DNA of 64,000 nt from Chloroflexota bacterium (GTDB lineage: Bacteria > Chloroflexota > Dehalococcoidia > Lucifugimonadales > Australimonadaceae). The stretch lies in contig VXQP01000074.1 of NCBI GenBank assembly GCA_009838965.1, positions 1 to 64,000 of the forward strand. The letters are read 5' to 3'. Shown piece after piece: positions 23,645-33,928 of the stretch (the stretch's first letter is position 1; each line of letters starts with the position of its first letter). Both the position numbers and the translations under genes were made by a program. The notes under the pieces were generated by a model. The model was not told where the DNA came from. It was given only the letters and a program-made list of their open reading frames with translations, and searched no databases.

Positions 23645-24550
23645 ATGGCCGCTCCTCGAACGATCCTGGTCACCGGCGCTACGGGGTACATCGGCGGAAG
23701 GCTGGTGCCCCGTCTGCTGGAGGACGAGCGCCGCGTTCGCGTCCTCGTCCGCGACCGGGAGCGCGTGCGCTCGCGTCCGTGGTCCGAGCAGGTCGAGGTG
23801 GCGGTCGGCGACGTGCTCGACCCCGCGACGCTGTCCGAGGCGCTGGACGGCGTCGACACCGCGTACTACCTGGTCCACAGCATGGGGAGCGGCCCCGGGT
23901 TCCACGAGCTGGACGTCCAGGCGGCCCGTACCTTCGGCCAGGCCGCGGCAGAGGCGGGCGTCGGGCACGTCATCTACCTCGGCGGGCTGGGGTCGGGCGC
24001 TGACCTGTCGCCGCACCTGCGCTCGCGACAGGAGTGCGGGCAGGCGCTGCGCGCGGGCGGGGTCGCGGTCACGGAGTTCCGGGCCGCCGTGGTCGTCGGG
24101 GCGGGCAGCATCTCGTTCGAGATGATCCGCTACCTCGTCGAGCGTCTGCCGGTCATGGTCTGCCCCCGATGGCTCTACTCGCACGTGCAGCCGATAGCGG
24201 TCGACGACCTGCTGGACTACCTCGTCGCGGCGCTGGACACGCCGGCGTGCCGGGGCCGCATCATCGAGGTGGGCGGGAAGGACGTCACGACCTACGAGGG
24301 GCTGATGCTCGACTACGCGAGAGCGCGGGGGCTTCGCCGGCTGCTGCTTCCGGTGCCGGTGCTGACGCCGCGCCTGTCGTCGTACTGGGTGCACTGGTTC
24401 ACGCCGATCCCCACCGCCATCACGCGGGCGCTCGTGGAGGGTCTGCGCAACGACGTGGTGGTGACCGACGATCTGGCGCGGTCGCTCTTCCCGCAGATCG
24501 AGCCTCGGGACTATGCGTCGGCGCTCGGGAGCGTGATGGGGGAGGGGTAG
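23645..24550 (+). CDS. NAD(P)-binding atypical SDR / NmrA-like protein
   Basis: A Rossmann-fold protein of 301 residues. It begins with the dinucleotide motif TILVTGATGYIGGRLVPRLL and VRVLVRDRERV, continues with DTAYYLVHSMGSG and ends in VQPIAVDDLLDYLVAAL and GGKDVTTYEGLMLDYA. This matches the atypical SDR group often called NAD(P)H-binding or NmrA-like, acting as oxidoreductases or sensors. The ATG at 23645 follows GGAGAGG. A TACAAT box at 23618-23623 is a likely -10. It stands alone. Confidence 0.85.
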   Translation: MAAPRTILVTGATGYIGGRLVPRLLEDERRVRVLVRDRERVRSRPWSEQVEVAVGDVLDPATLSEALDGVDTAYYLVHSMGSGPGFHELDVQAARTFGQAAAEAGVGHVIYLGGLGSGADLSPHLRSRQECGQALRAGGVAVTEFRAAVVVGAGSISFEMIRYLVERLPVMVCPRWLYSHVQPIAVDDLLDYLVAALDTPACRGRIIEVGGKDVTTYEGLMLDYARARGLRRLLLPVPVLTPRLSSYWVHWFTPIPTAITRALVEGLRNDVVVTDDLARSLFPQIEPRDYASALGSVMGEG

Positions 24551-24879
24551 CCCTCACCCGCCGCAGCGGGGTACCTCTCGTGGGTACCCAGGGCGCCCAC
24601 AAGGGACGCCCCTACACCAGGCGGCGCCGGGCAACCCTCACCCGCCGCTGCGCGGCTTCCCTCTCCCAGGGGGCGAGGGGGGAGAACACACCCGAGAGAG
24701 ATGTTTCGACTTCGCCTGCGGCTCCGCTCAACATGACAATCAAGGATGCGAGGTTCCTGCCTCCGCAGGAACGACGGAGCTCCGCTCCTGCTCAACTCCC
24801 CTCTCCCCCCGGGAGAGGGGGTGCGTGCCATGCACGCGGGGGTGAGGGTTGCTGGTTGGCCGAGGGCGCCCGCGCCCGT
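24551..24879. repeat. Composite intergenic repeat cluster
   Basis: No gene is seen. CCCTCACCCGCCGC occurs at 24551 and 24635-24648, and its inverse (GCGGGGGTGAGGG) at 24836-24848, bracketing nested inverted CCTCTCCC/GGGAGAGG arms (24799-24820). Inside is a TTCCTGC-CTCC-GCAGGAA hairpin (24754-24771). Related blocks recur at 27170-27260. This looks like several MITE- or REP-like elements inserted together. Confidence 0.65.
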
Positions 24880-24885
24880 TACACT
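24856..24885 (+). promoter_or_regulatory. Promoter of the biotin carboxylase gene
   Basis: TTGGCC (24856-24861), an 18-base spacer and TACACT (24880-24885) end eight bases before the ATG at 24894. The message would be essentially leaderless. Confidence 0.5.
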
Positions 24886-24893
24886 AATCTCCC

Positions 24894-26381
24894 ATGTTCG
24901 ACACCGTGCTCATCGCCAATCGCGGCGAGATCGCCTGCCGCGTCATCCGCACCTGCCAGCGTCTCGGCATCGAGGCCGTGGCGGTCTACTCGTCCGCCGA
25001 CGCGAAGGCGAAGCACGTCGGCATGGCCGACCGCGCCATAGAGATCGGCGGGGCGCCGGCGTCGCAGTCGTACCTGAACGGCGAGTCGATCATCAAGGCT
25101 GCGAAGAAGGCGAAGGCGCAGGCCATCCACCCCGGCTACGGCTTCCTCTCCGAGAACCCGTCGTTCGTCGAGGCGGTCGAGAAGGAAGGGCTCACGTTCA
25201 TCGGGCCGTCGTCGAAGGTCATCGCGCAGATGGGCGACAAGATCATGGCGCGCAGGCTCGCGCGCGAGGCCGGGGTGCCCATCAGCCCGGGCGCGGAGGG
25301 CGAGATAGACGACGCGCAGGCGGTGGCCATCGCCCGGGGCATCGGCTTCCCGCTGATGATCAAGGCGGCGGACGGCGGCGGCGGCATGGGCATCCGCGTC
25401 GTCAACAGTATCGAGGAGGTGCCGGAGGCGGTGACGCGCGCTCGGTCGCAGGCGCTGAACGCGTTCGGCAGCAGCCGCGTCTACATGGAGCGCCGCATCC
25501 AGAACGCGTCGCACGTCGAGGTGCAGGTCATCGCGGACCACCACGGCAAGGCGCTGCACCTGTTCGAGCGCGACTGCTCGGTGCAGCGCCGCAACCAGAA
25601 GGTGGTCGAGGAGACGCCGTGCGCCAAGCTGACGCCGGAGATCCGGAGCGCGCTGCTCGAGTCCGCGGTCCGGCTCGTGAAGAGCATCGGCTACACGAAC
25701 GCGGGCACCATCGAGTACCTGTACGACGCCAGGGAGGAGAAGTTCTACTTCCTGGAGATGAACACGCGGCTGCAGGTGGAGCACCCCGTCACGGAGATGG
25801 CCACGGGGCTGGACCTCGTCGAGCTGCAGCTGCGGGTCGCGGCGGGCGAGCGTCTGCCGCTCTCGCAGAGCGACGTCCACCAGCACGGGGCGGCCATCGA
25901 GGCGCGCATCTACCCGGAGGACCCGGTGATGCTGCTGCCGACCGCGGGGACGGTCTCAGTGCTCGTCGAGCCGGAGGGGCCGAACGTGCGCGTCGACAGC
26001 GCGCTGTACCAAGGCTACGAGGTGTCGCCGCACTACGAGTCGATGATGGCGAAGCTGATCGTCCACGGCGAGACGCGGGAGGAGGCGATCGCGCACATGC
26101 TGGCGGCGCTCGACCAGTACGTCATCGAGGGGCCGGTCGTGAACATCCCGCTCGTGCGGCGGGTGATGGAGCACAAGGACTTCAGGAACGGCGCGTTCGA
26201 CAACGCGTTCCTTGAGCGGATGCTGAACGAACCGGCGCGCAACAGCGCGCTCGCCGCCGCGATAGCGGTCGCGATGGCGCTGGAACAGGAGTCCCCGCAG
26301 GAGATACAGTTCAGCAGGTGGCGGATGCACGGCCGGCGCATGGCGATGGCGAACCGCCTCAGCAGCGGAGTGTTGCAGTGA
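24894..26381 (+). CDS. accC: Biotin carboxylase (acyl-CoA carboxylase-type)
   Basis: An ATP-grasp enzyme that carboxylates biotin with bicarbonate and ATP. The 495 residues begin FDTVLIANRGEIACRVIRTCQRLGIEAVAVYS. They show the Gly-rich ATP loop KAADGGGGMGIRVV, HVEVQVIAD, ERDCSVQRRNQKVVEETP, and the active-site FLEMNTRLQVEHPVTEMATGLDLV. It is slightly longer than E. coli AccC, with a C-terminal Met/Ala-rich tail. It overlaps the biotin carrier gene (GTGA). No carboxyltransferase gene is nearby, so the acceptor substrate is unknown. Confidence 0.95.
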   Translation: MFDTVLIANRGEIACRVIRTCQRLGIEAVAVYSSADAKAKHVGMADRAIEIGGAPASQSYLNGESIIKAAKKAKAQAIHPGYGFLSENPSFVEAVEKEGLTFIGPSSKVIAQMGDKIMARRLAREAGVPISPGAEGEIDDAQAVAIARGIGFPLMIKAADGGGGMGIRVVNSIEEVPEAVTRARSQALNAFGSSRVYMERRIQNASHVEVQVIADHHGKALHLFERDCSVQRRNQKVVEETPCAKLTPEIRSALLESAVRLVKSIGYTNAGTIEYLYDAREEKFYFLEMNTRLQVEHPVTEMATGLDLVELQLRVAAGERLPLSQSDVHQHGAAIEARIYPEDPVMLLPTAGTVSVLVEPEGPNVRVDSALYQGYEVSPHYESMMAKLIVHGETREEAIAHMLAALDQYVIEGPVVNIPLVRRVMEHKDFRNGAFDNAFLERMLNEPARNSALAAAIAVAMALEQESPQEIQFSRWRMHGRRMAMANRLSSGVLQ

Positions 26382-26794
26382 AACGGATGCGCGTGCGAGT
26401 GAACGACGATTGGTACGACGTCGAGATCGCCGACCTCTTCCAGAACCCGGTCGAGGTCGTCGTGGACGGCGAGACGTACATGGTCGAGGTCGGCAACCCG
26501 GGAGACGTTGGCGTTCCGGCGCGGCGTTCCGCGACCCGCAAGGCGGAGCTGCCGGGTCTGCGCGGCATGACGCAGGGCGACGAGCGCGTCATCCGCTGTC
26601 CGCTGCCCGGCAAGATCGTCTCGGTCACGGTCACGAAGGGGCAGGAGCTGGAGGCGGGCGACGAGATATGCCTGCTGGAGTCGATGAAGATGGAGCAGAG
26701 CGTGCGCATGGCGCGCAGCGGGGTCGTGAAGGGCGTGAAGATCAAGAAGGACCAGGCCGTCGAGGCCGGTCAGCCGCTCCTGGAGATCCAGTAG
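26378..26794 (+). CDS. Biotin carboxyl carrier protein
   Basis: A 138-residue protein carrying biotin for the preceding carboxylase. The C-terminal biotinyl domain has the motif ESMKMEQ with the modified Lys at K104, within IRCPLPGKIVSVTVTKGQ and LEAGDEICLLESMKM. The N-terminal part (RVRVNDDWYDVEIADLFQNPVEVVVDGETYMVEV) resembles carrier subunits of decarboxylase/propionyl-CoA-type enzymes more than AccB. The start is GTG 26378, overlapping the accC stop. Confidence 0.92.
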   Translation: MKRMRVRVNDDWYDVEIADLFQNPVEVVVDGETYMVEVGNPGDVGVPARRSATRKAELPGLRGMTQGDERVIRCPLPGKIVSVTVTKGQELEAGDEICLLESMKMEQSVRMARSGVVKGVKIKKDQAVEAGQPLLEIQ

Positions 26795-26797
26795 CCG

Positions 26798-27163
26798 ATG
26801 TTCAGCCAGGCCCCCACAACCCTGAACGAGTACTACCTCTGCCCGCTGAGCGAACTGCAGGAGAAGGGCGTGCTCGCCATCGAGATCGAGCATCCGAAGT
26901 ACCGCGGGTGGGAGATCGCCGTCTTCTGGGACGGTGAGCGCATCGGCACGCTGGAGAACTTCTGCCCGCACCAGGGCGCGATGCTCTCGTGGGGCACGAT
27001 CGAGCCGGGGCAGGTCATCTGTCCGCTGCACTCGGCCATCTTCGACATCGTCACCGGCGAGTGCCTCGACCGCTACACGTACGACGCGACGGCCTTCGAG
27101 ACGTTCGTGCGCGGCGACGAGGTCTGGGCGCGCCTGCCGGGGCGTCCGCTGCACCAAAGGTAG
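26798..27163 (+). CDS. Rieske [2Fe-2S] ferredoxin-like protein
   Basis: A 121-residue stand-alone Rieske domain. The cluster ligands are C56-P-H58 and C75-P-L-H78 (ENFCPHQGAMLSWG, VICPLHSAIFD). It resembles electron-transfer ferredoxins of aromatic dioxygenases and the NirD family. It lies three bases after the biotin carrier, so it is probably in the same operon, an unusual pairing with a carboxylase. Confidence 0.9.
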   Translation: MFSQAPTTLNEYYLCPLSELQEKGVLAIEIEHPKYRGWEIAVFWDGERIGTLENFCPHQGAMLSWGTIEPGQVICPLHSAIFDIVTGECLDRYTYDATAFETFVRGDEVWARLPGRPLHQR

Positions 27164-27169
27164 GGGGCA

Positions 27170-27260
27170 CCCTCACCCGCGCGCGCTCCGTGCGGCGACC
27201 TCTCCCAGAGGGCGAGGTGGGCTGCGAGATTCCTGCCTGCGCAGGAATGACGGAAGGGGA
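27170..27260. repeat. Intergenic repeat block related to 24551-24879
   Basis: CCCTCACCCGC (27170-27180) and CCTCTCCCAGAGGGCGAGG (from about 27199) are followed by GAGATTCCTGCCT/GCGCAGGAATGACGGA (27227-27254), nearly identical to 24751-24777. Confidence 0.65.
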
Positions 27261-27274
27261 GGGCGTGGTTCGAC

Positions 27275-27343
27275 AGGCTCACCATGAGCGGATAATAAGG
27301 CTCACCATGAGCGGACATTAAGGTGCGCCACGAGCGGAGCCTA
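27275..27343 (+). repeat. Three 23-bp tandem repeats upstream of uvrA
   Basis: Units start at 27275, 27298 and 27321, each beginning AGG. The first two share AGGCTCACCATGAGCGGA and differ only near their ends; the third is diverged (AGGTGCGCCACGAGCGGA). Each intact unit contains the palindrome GCTCA-CCA-TGAGC. They end 23 bases before the uvrA -10 box. Confidence 0.7.
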
Positions 27344-27363
27344 TCCCCCAGCCCAGCGGCAGG

Positions 27364-27372
27364 TGATACCAT
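27364..27372 (+). promoter_or_regulatory. Extended -10 promoter of uvrA
   Basis: TGA-TACCAT (27364-27372) ends eight bases before the ATG at 27381, implying a leaderless or near-leaderless message. Confidence 0.45.
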
Positions 27373-27380
27373 CTAGCCCC

Positions 27381-30347
<2,967 letters not shown>

Positions 30348-30350
30348 GGG

Positions 30351-30692
30351 CTACTCCCAAGGCTCGTCCCGCCACTGGACTGGCTGACCTTCCTCGAATA
30401 TCGCCTCGTACAGCCCAGGAAGCGTCGCCTGGTACTTGTCGTCTGTGATGTAAGACATCTCCATGAACTCATATGGGTCGATGAGCACCAACTGGATGAA
30501 GACTGGTCTCGACTGGCCAAGCAAGGCAACCTTGGCCAAGTAGCCGTGCTCGTTCGTGTTGTCGAGGAATTCTGCCACGTCTACACCAACGACACCGTCC
30601 AAGCTCTCCCAGTTTGAGACAGCCTCCTGCACGAGTTGGAACCCGTCGCGCGTCATGCGCGGATCGTTGATCGGGGTGGCGGGAAGTGTCAA
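30351..30692 (-). CDS. Small hypothetical protein downstream of the DpnI-like nuclease
   Basis: A 113-residue acidic, soluble protein that I do not recognise. It has a helical N-terminal half (DGFQLVQEAVSNWESLDGVVGVDVAEFLDN) and an acidic C-terminus (YEAIFEEGQPVQWRDEPWE). It starts eight bases after the nuclease stop, so it is probably co-expressed. In pneumococcus the DpnI gene is followed by a small gene (dpnD) of unknown role, but I see no sequence likeness. An inhibitor or accessory role is possible. Confidence 0.65.
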   Translation of the reverse strand: MTLPATPINDPRMTRDGFQLVQEAVSNWESLDGVVGVDVAEFLDNTNEHGYLAKVALLGQSRPVFIQLVLIDPYEFMEMSYITDDKYQATLPGLYEAIFEEGQPVQWRDEPWE

Positions 30693-30699
30693 GAGTCGG

Positions 30700-31479
30700 T
30701 CAGGCTACAACCCTGTAGCGTCCCCGCCTGTCGACAAACAGGAGCACTCCACCTTTGGCGAGCACCTGCATCTGCTGACGAATCTTCGCCTGTACGTTTC
30801 GGTTGTCCGCGTGCCGCGAGGCGAGTTCAGATTCGAACCGCGCGTAGAAGTTCCGGAGGGTGAAATCCTTGCTCTGTGTCTCCCGCTCCAGCACGCGGAT
30901 GCACGACAACACGTCAGCGGCCCAGCCTCCCTTCTTACCGGCAAGGAACCCGTAGCGCTGCCATTCGTCACGGACTTGGACAGGGCTGCGAGAGACACCG
31001 GCCTTCACAACATCCACGCGGCCTTCTTCGGGCAGTTGTCCCAGCAGGATGTTGGAGCCTACCCAGCCCTTCCTTTGTGCATCAGCCGACAACTCGGCTC
31101 TACGCTCCACCACCGCCGAGCTCAGGAAATGGCCCGGTACAACAAACAGGTCGGTCACGGCTTCGGCAGGAATCGAGTATTGGAGAAACGCGTAGTGCGG
31201 CGCTCGCCCTGCGGCGATGGCCTGCATTTTGGTGTAGTACTCGGAGTTGCTGACTCTCCGCCCGAATGGCTTGTTCTGACCCTTGAGTTGATAGAGAGCA
31301 CCACAACTCGAGCACGAGTAATCCCAAACGGCAGTATTCGCTCGCGCAGCATCAAGGTGAGCGGAAGTACAAGCGAGGCAATAGAGGTTTCGCGTCGCCC
31401 AATCTTCCGTCAAACGCCGAGCGATTTGACTCGGATTCTTGTACCCCTCAGCGACGGTCAGGTCTAGGCGTAAGTCCAT
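30700..31479 (-). CDS. DpnI-family methyl-directed restriction endonuclease, Gln at the catalytic Glu position
   Basis: A 259-residue homologue of DpnI, which cuts GATC sites carrying N6-methyladenine. Similarity spans the whole protein: EGYKNPSQIARRLTEDW at the N-terminus, a zinc site C34-x2-C37 / C56-x2-C59, and a C-terminal winged helix that reads methylated DNA (DFTLRNFYARFESEL, NVQAKIRQQMQVL, GRYRVV). DpnI catalysis uses D53, E64 and K66. At identical numbering this protein has D53, Q64 and K66. Activity may be altered. Longer upstream open frame is not homologous; ATG 31479 is chosen from homology and a -10 box. Confidence 0.9.
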   Translation of the reverse strand: MDLRLDLTVAEGYKNPSQIARRLTEDWATRNLYCLACTSAHLDAARANTAVWDYSCSSCGALYQLKGQNKPFGRRVSNSEYYTKMQAIAAGRAPHYAFLQYSIPAEAVTDLFVVPGHFLSSAVVERRAELSADAQRKGWVGSNILLGQLPEEGRVDVVKAGVSRSPVQVRDEWQRYGFLAGKKGGWAADVLSCIRVLERETQSKDFTLRNFYARFESELASRHADNRNVQAKIRQQMQVLAKGGVLLFVDRRGRYRVVA

Positions 31480-31488
31480 GGGGCGCGG

Positions 31489-31494
31489 ATTATA
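31489..31494 (-). promoter_or_regulatory. -10 box of the DpnI-like gene
   Basis: A perfect TATAAT on the minus strand (31494-31489) ends nine bases before the ATG at 31479. No Shine-Dalgarno is present. Confidence 0.55.
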
Positions 31495-31528
31495 GACACC
31501 CCCACCCGCCCCCGATAGCCTCGGTTTC

Positions 31529-31972
31529 ATGCGCACGCTCAGGCTCGGACTTGCGCGGTGGATGGTGGGGACGGCCATCCCCGCCGTATTCCGCCGCGTC
31601 AACGCCATCACTGCGTGGGTTGTGCGCTCGCGGCTGCACTTCCTGCTGCTCGGAAGCGTGCTCGTCGTGCGCTGCGAGGGACAGCGCACCGGGAGGACAT
31701 ACCTTGTGCCGGTGACGTGCCGCCCGGCCAACGGCGGGGCGCTCCACGCGATGACGAGCGCCCGTGCTCTCTGGTGGCGCAACATCGCAAGCGGCGCACC
31801 GGCGACGGTGTACTACCGGGGCCGCGAGCGCGAGGCGCGCATCGAGATCGTGCGCGGCGTCGACGATCCGTCAGAGGTTGAGCGCGCGCTGGCGTCGCGG
31901 GGCGTGGTCGCGCGGTCGCTCGTCGCGCTGCCCGCGTCGGAGACGGTGCTGCTTCGGGTGTGGCTGTTGTAG
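31529..31972 (+). CDS. Deazaflavin-dependent nitroreductase family protein
   Basis: A 147-residue protein of the DUF385/Ddn-like flavin/F420-binding split-barrel family. The family signature appears as VLVVRCEGQRTGRTYLVPVTCRPANGGALHAMTS, followed by WWRNIASGAPATVYYRGR. Relatives reduce quinones or nitro compounds with F420H2. A TAGCCT box at 31516-31521 lies seven bases before the ATG, another near-leaderless arrangement, and the gene is divergent from the DpnI-like gene. Confidence 0.82.
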   Translation: MRTLRLGLARWMVGTAIPAVFRRVNAITAWVVRSRLHFLLLGSVLVVRCEGQRTGRTYLVPVTCRPANGGALHAMTSARALWWRNIASGAPATVYYRGREREARIEIVRGVDDPSEVERALASRGVVARSLVALPASETVLLRVWLL

Positions 31973-31974
31973 AA

Positions 31975-32751
31975 CTAGAGGTTCGGGTTCTGCGCCGACA
32001 CGCCGGTGCCGCCCGCGAGCGAGCCTCCATCGACCAGCAGGTCCGCCGCCGCGATGAAGTCGGCGTCGTCCGATGCGAGGAAGACGACCGCCTTTGCGAT
32101 GTCCGGCGGCATGCCCTGACGTCCCACGAGGTTCGACACGCCCCGGCCCTCGGTCGGCATCTCCTCCCGCCCCACCGGCGAGCCGATGCGGTTGGGCGTC
32201 AGGGAGTTCACTCGTACGCCGAACGGCGCGAACTGGATGGCGAGCGAGCGGGTGAGGTTGAGCACGCCGCCCTTCGCCGCCGAGTAGGCCGTCGCGTCGG
32301 CGCGGCCCCGATGGCCGGACGTGGAGGCGATGTTGATGATCTTGCCGCCGCGCCCCTGGTCGCGCATCTGCCGCCCCGCGTACTTGCACGTCAGGAACAC
32401 GCTCTTGAGCGTCACGTCGATGATGCGGTCCCACTCGTCCTCGGGCAGGTCGAGCGCAGGGGTGTGGTCGGTGATGGCGGCGTTGTTCACGAGGATGTCC
32501 ACGCCACCGAACGCCTCGACGGTCGCGCTCACCATGTGCTGCACGTCCTCGCTCGACGATACGTCCGCCTGGACCGCGATGGCGCAGCCGGGGTGGTCGG
32601 CGTTGATGGCGTCGGCGACAGCCTGCGCGGCCTCCAGCCGTACGTCGACGAGCGCGACCTTCGCGCCCTCCCCGACGAAGTAGTGGCCCACCGACTCGCC
32701 GATGTTCCGTCCCGCGCCCGTAACGATAGCTACCTGGTTCTCCAGTCTCAT
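31975..32751 (-). CDS. Short-chain dehydrogenase/reductase
   Basis: A classical SDR of 258 residues: cofactor motif VTGAGRNIGESVG, NNAAITD, and the catalytic YSAAK with an upstream Ser (ASTSG). An acidic Asp after the second strand (LVDVRLE) suggests NAD(H) preference. The substrate is unknown. It lies downstream of the ABC operon on the same strand (20-base gap), so it may be co-transcribed. Confidence 0.93.
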   Translation of the reverse strand: MRLENQVAIVTGAGRNIGESVGHYFVGEGAKVALVDVRLEAAQAVADAINADHPGCAIAVQADVSSSEDVQHMVSATVEAFGGVDILVNNAAITDHTPALDLPEDEWDRIIDVTLKSVFLTCKYAGRQMRDQGRGGKIINIASTSGHRGRADATAYSAAKGGVLNLTRSLAIQFAPFGVRVNSLTPNRIGSPVGREEMPTEGRGVSNLVGRQGMPPDIAKAVVFLASDDADFIAAADLLVDGGSLAGGTGVSAQNPNL

Positions 32752-32770
32752 GCGTCTGCTCCTGTTGGGG

Positions 32771-33916
32771 TTAGCCCGCCTGCTCCGCCGCCGCGACGGC
32801 CACGCCGACCGGCACGACCCGGGAGGCCGATACCTTGAACGATAGCGTAACCGTGTCGCTCTCGTTCACCGGTTCGCCCGGATGCACGTCCGCCTTCACC
32901 AGCGCGCCGTTGACGTCGACCGCGCAGTCGAGCGTGTTGCCGAGGTAGACGACGCTCCGCACCGTGCCGGAGAGCACGTTGACGTCGTCTCCGGCAGGAG
33001 ACGCGCCCGCATGCAGCATGACGTTCTCTGGCCGTACGGCCACGGCGACCCGCGTCCCCCTGGCCACCGCCTCTGCCGTCGTGCAGCGCAGCACGCCGTG
33101 CTCCGTCTCCACGCCGGTCACACCGCCCGTCTCCACGGCATCCGTAACGGTGCCTTCGAAGAAGTTGGCGGAGCCGATGAACTCCGCGGCGAACCGGTTG
33201 CGCGGGGCCTCGTATATCTCACGCGGCGGTCCGTACTGGACGAGGCGTCCGCTGTCCATGACCGCGACCTGGTCGGAGAGCGTCAGCGCCTCCAACTGAT
33301 CGTGCGTCACGAACAGCGTGGTTATGCCGAGCGTGGACGTGAGCAGCTTCAGCTCGTTCCGCATCTCCTCGCGCAGCTTGGCGTCGAGGTTGCTCAGGGG
33401 TTCGTCGAGCAGAAGCGCCTTCGGTTCGTTCACGAGCGCTCTCGCAAGCGCGAGCCGCTGCTGCTGGCCTCCGCTCAACTGCGGCGCGGGGCGCTTCTCC
33501 AATCCGTCCAGGTGGACGAGCGCGAGCGAGCGCATCACGCGGTCCTGAGTCTCCGCATTGGAGAACTTCTGCGGCCCCTGCTTCAGTGGGAACGCCACGT
33601 TGTCGAAGACGTTCATATGCGGCCAGATGGCGTACGACTGGAAGACCATCCCCATCGGACGCTTGTGCGGCGGCGTCCACATGCCCCGGCTCGATGACAC
33701 GAGCACGGCGTCCTCCAGCGTGATGTCGCCGTCGTCCGGGCGCTCGAGCCCCGCGATGCAGCGAAGCGTCGTGGACTTGCCGCAGCCGGACGGACCGAGC
33801 AGCGTGAAGAACGCGCCCGCCTCGACGTCGAACGTCACGTCCTCGACCGCGCGCACTTCGCCCTGATCGGTGTCGAACCGCTTGAAGAGGTTTCTGACCT
33901 GAAGCGCTACCGCCAC
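32771..33916 (-). CDS. ABC transporter ATP-binding protein (FbpC/PotA-type)
   Basis: The energy-coupling subunit of an importer, 381 residues. Walker A is LLGPSGCGKST, the signature is [16 protein letters not shown], Walker B is ALLLDEPLSNLD and the H-loop is FVTHDQ. A C-terminal TOBE-like domain (VAVRPENVMLHAG) is present, typical of Fe3+, polyamine and sugar importers. It is third in the operon with permease and binding protein. Confidence 0.94.
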   Translation of the reverse strand: MAVALQVRNLFKRFDTDQGEVRAVEDVTFDVEAGAFFTLLGPSGCGKSTTLRCIAGLERPDDGDITLEDAVLVSSSRGMWTPPHKRPMGMVFQSYAIWPHMNVFDNVAFPLKQGPQKFSNAETQDRVMRSLALVHLDGLEKRPAPQLSGGQQQRLALARALVNEPKALLLDEPLSNLDAKLREEMRNELKLLTSTLGITTLFVTHDQLEALTLSDQVAVMDSGRLVQYGPPREIYEAPRNRFAAEFIGSANFFEGTVTDAVETGGVTGVETEHGVLRCTTAEAVARGTRVAVAVRPENVMLHAGASPAGDDVNVLSGTVRSVVYLGNTLDCAVDVNGALVKADVHPGEPVNESDTVTLSFKVSASRVVPVGVAVAAAEQAG

Positions 33917-33928
33917 GTTGACCTCCCC

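Noticed and set aside
24551-24893. Insertion sequence
   Set aside because: There are inverted repeats but no open frame for a transposase and no clear target duplication; a MITE/REP-like cluster fits better.
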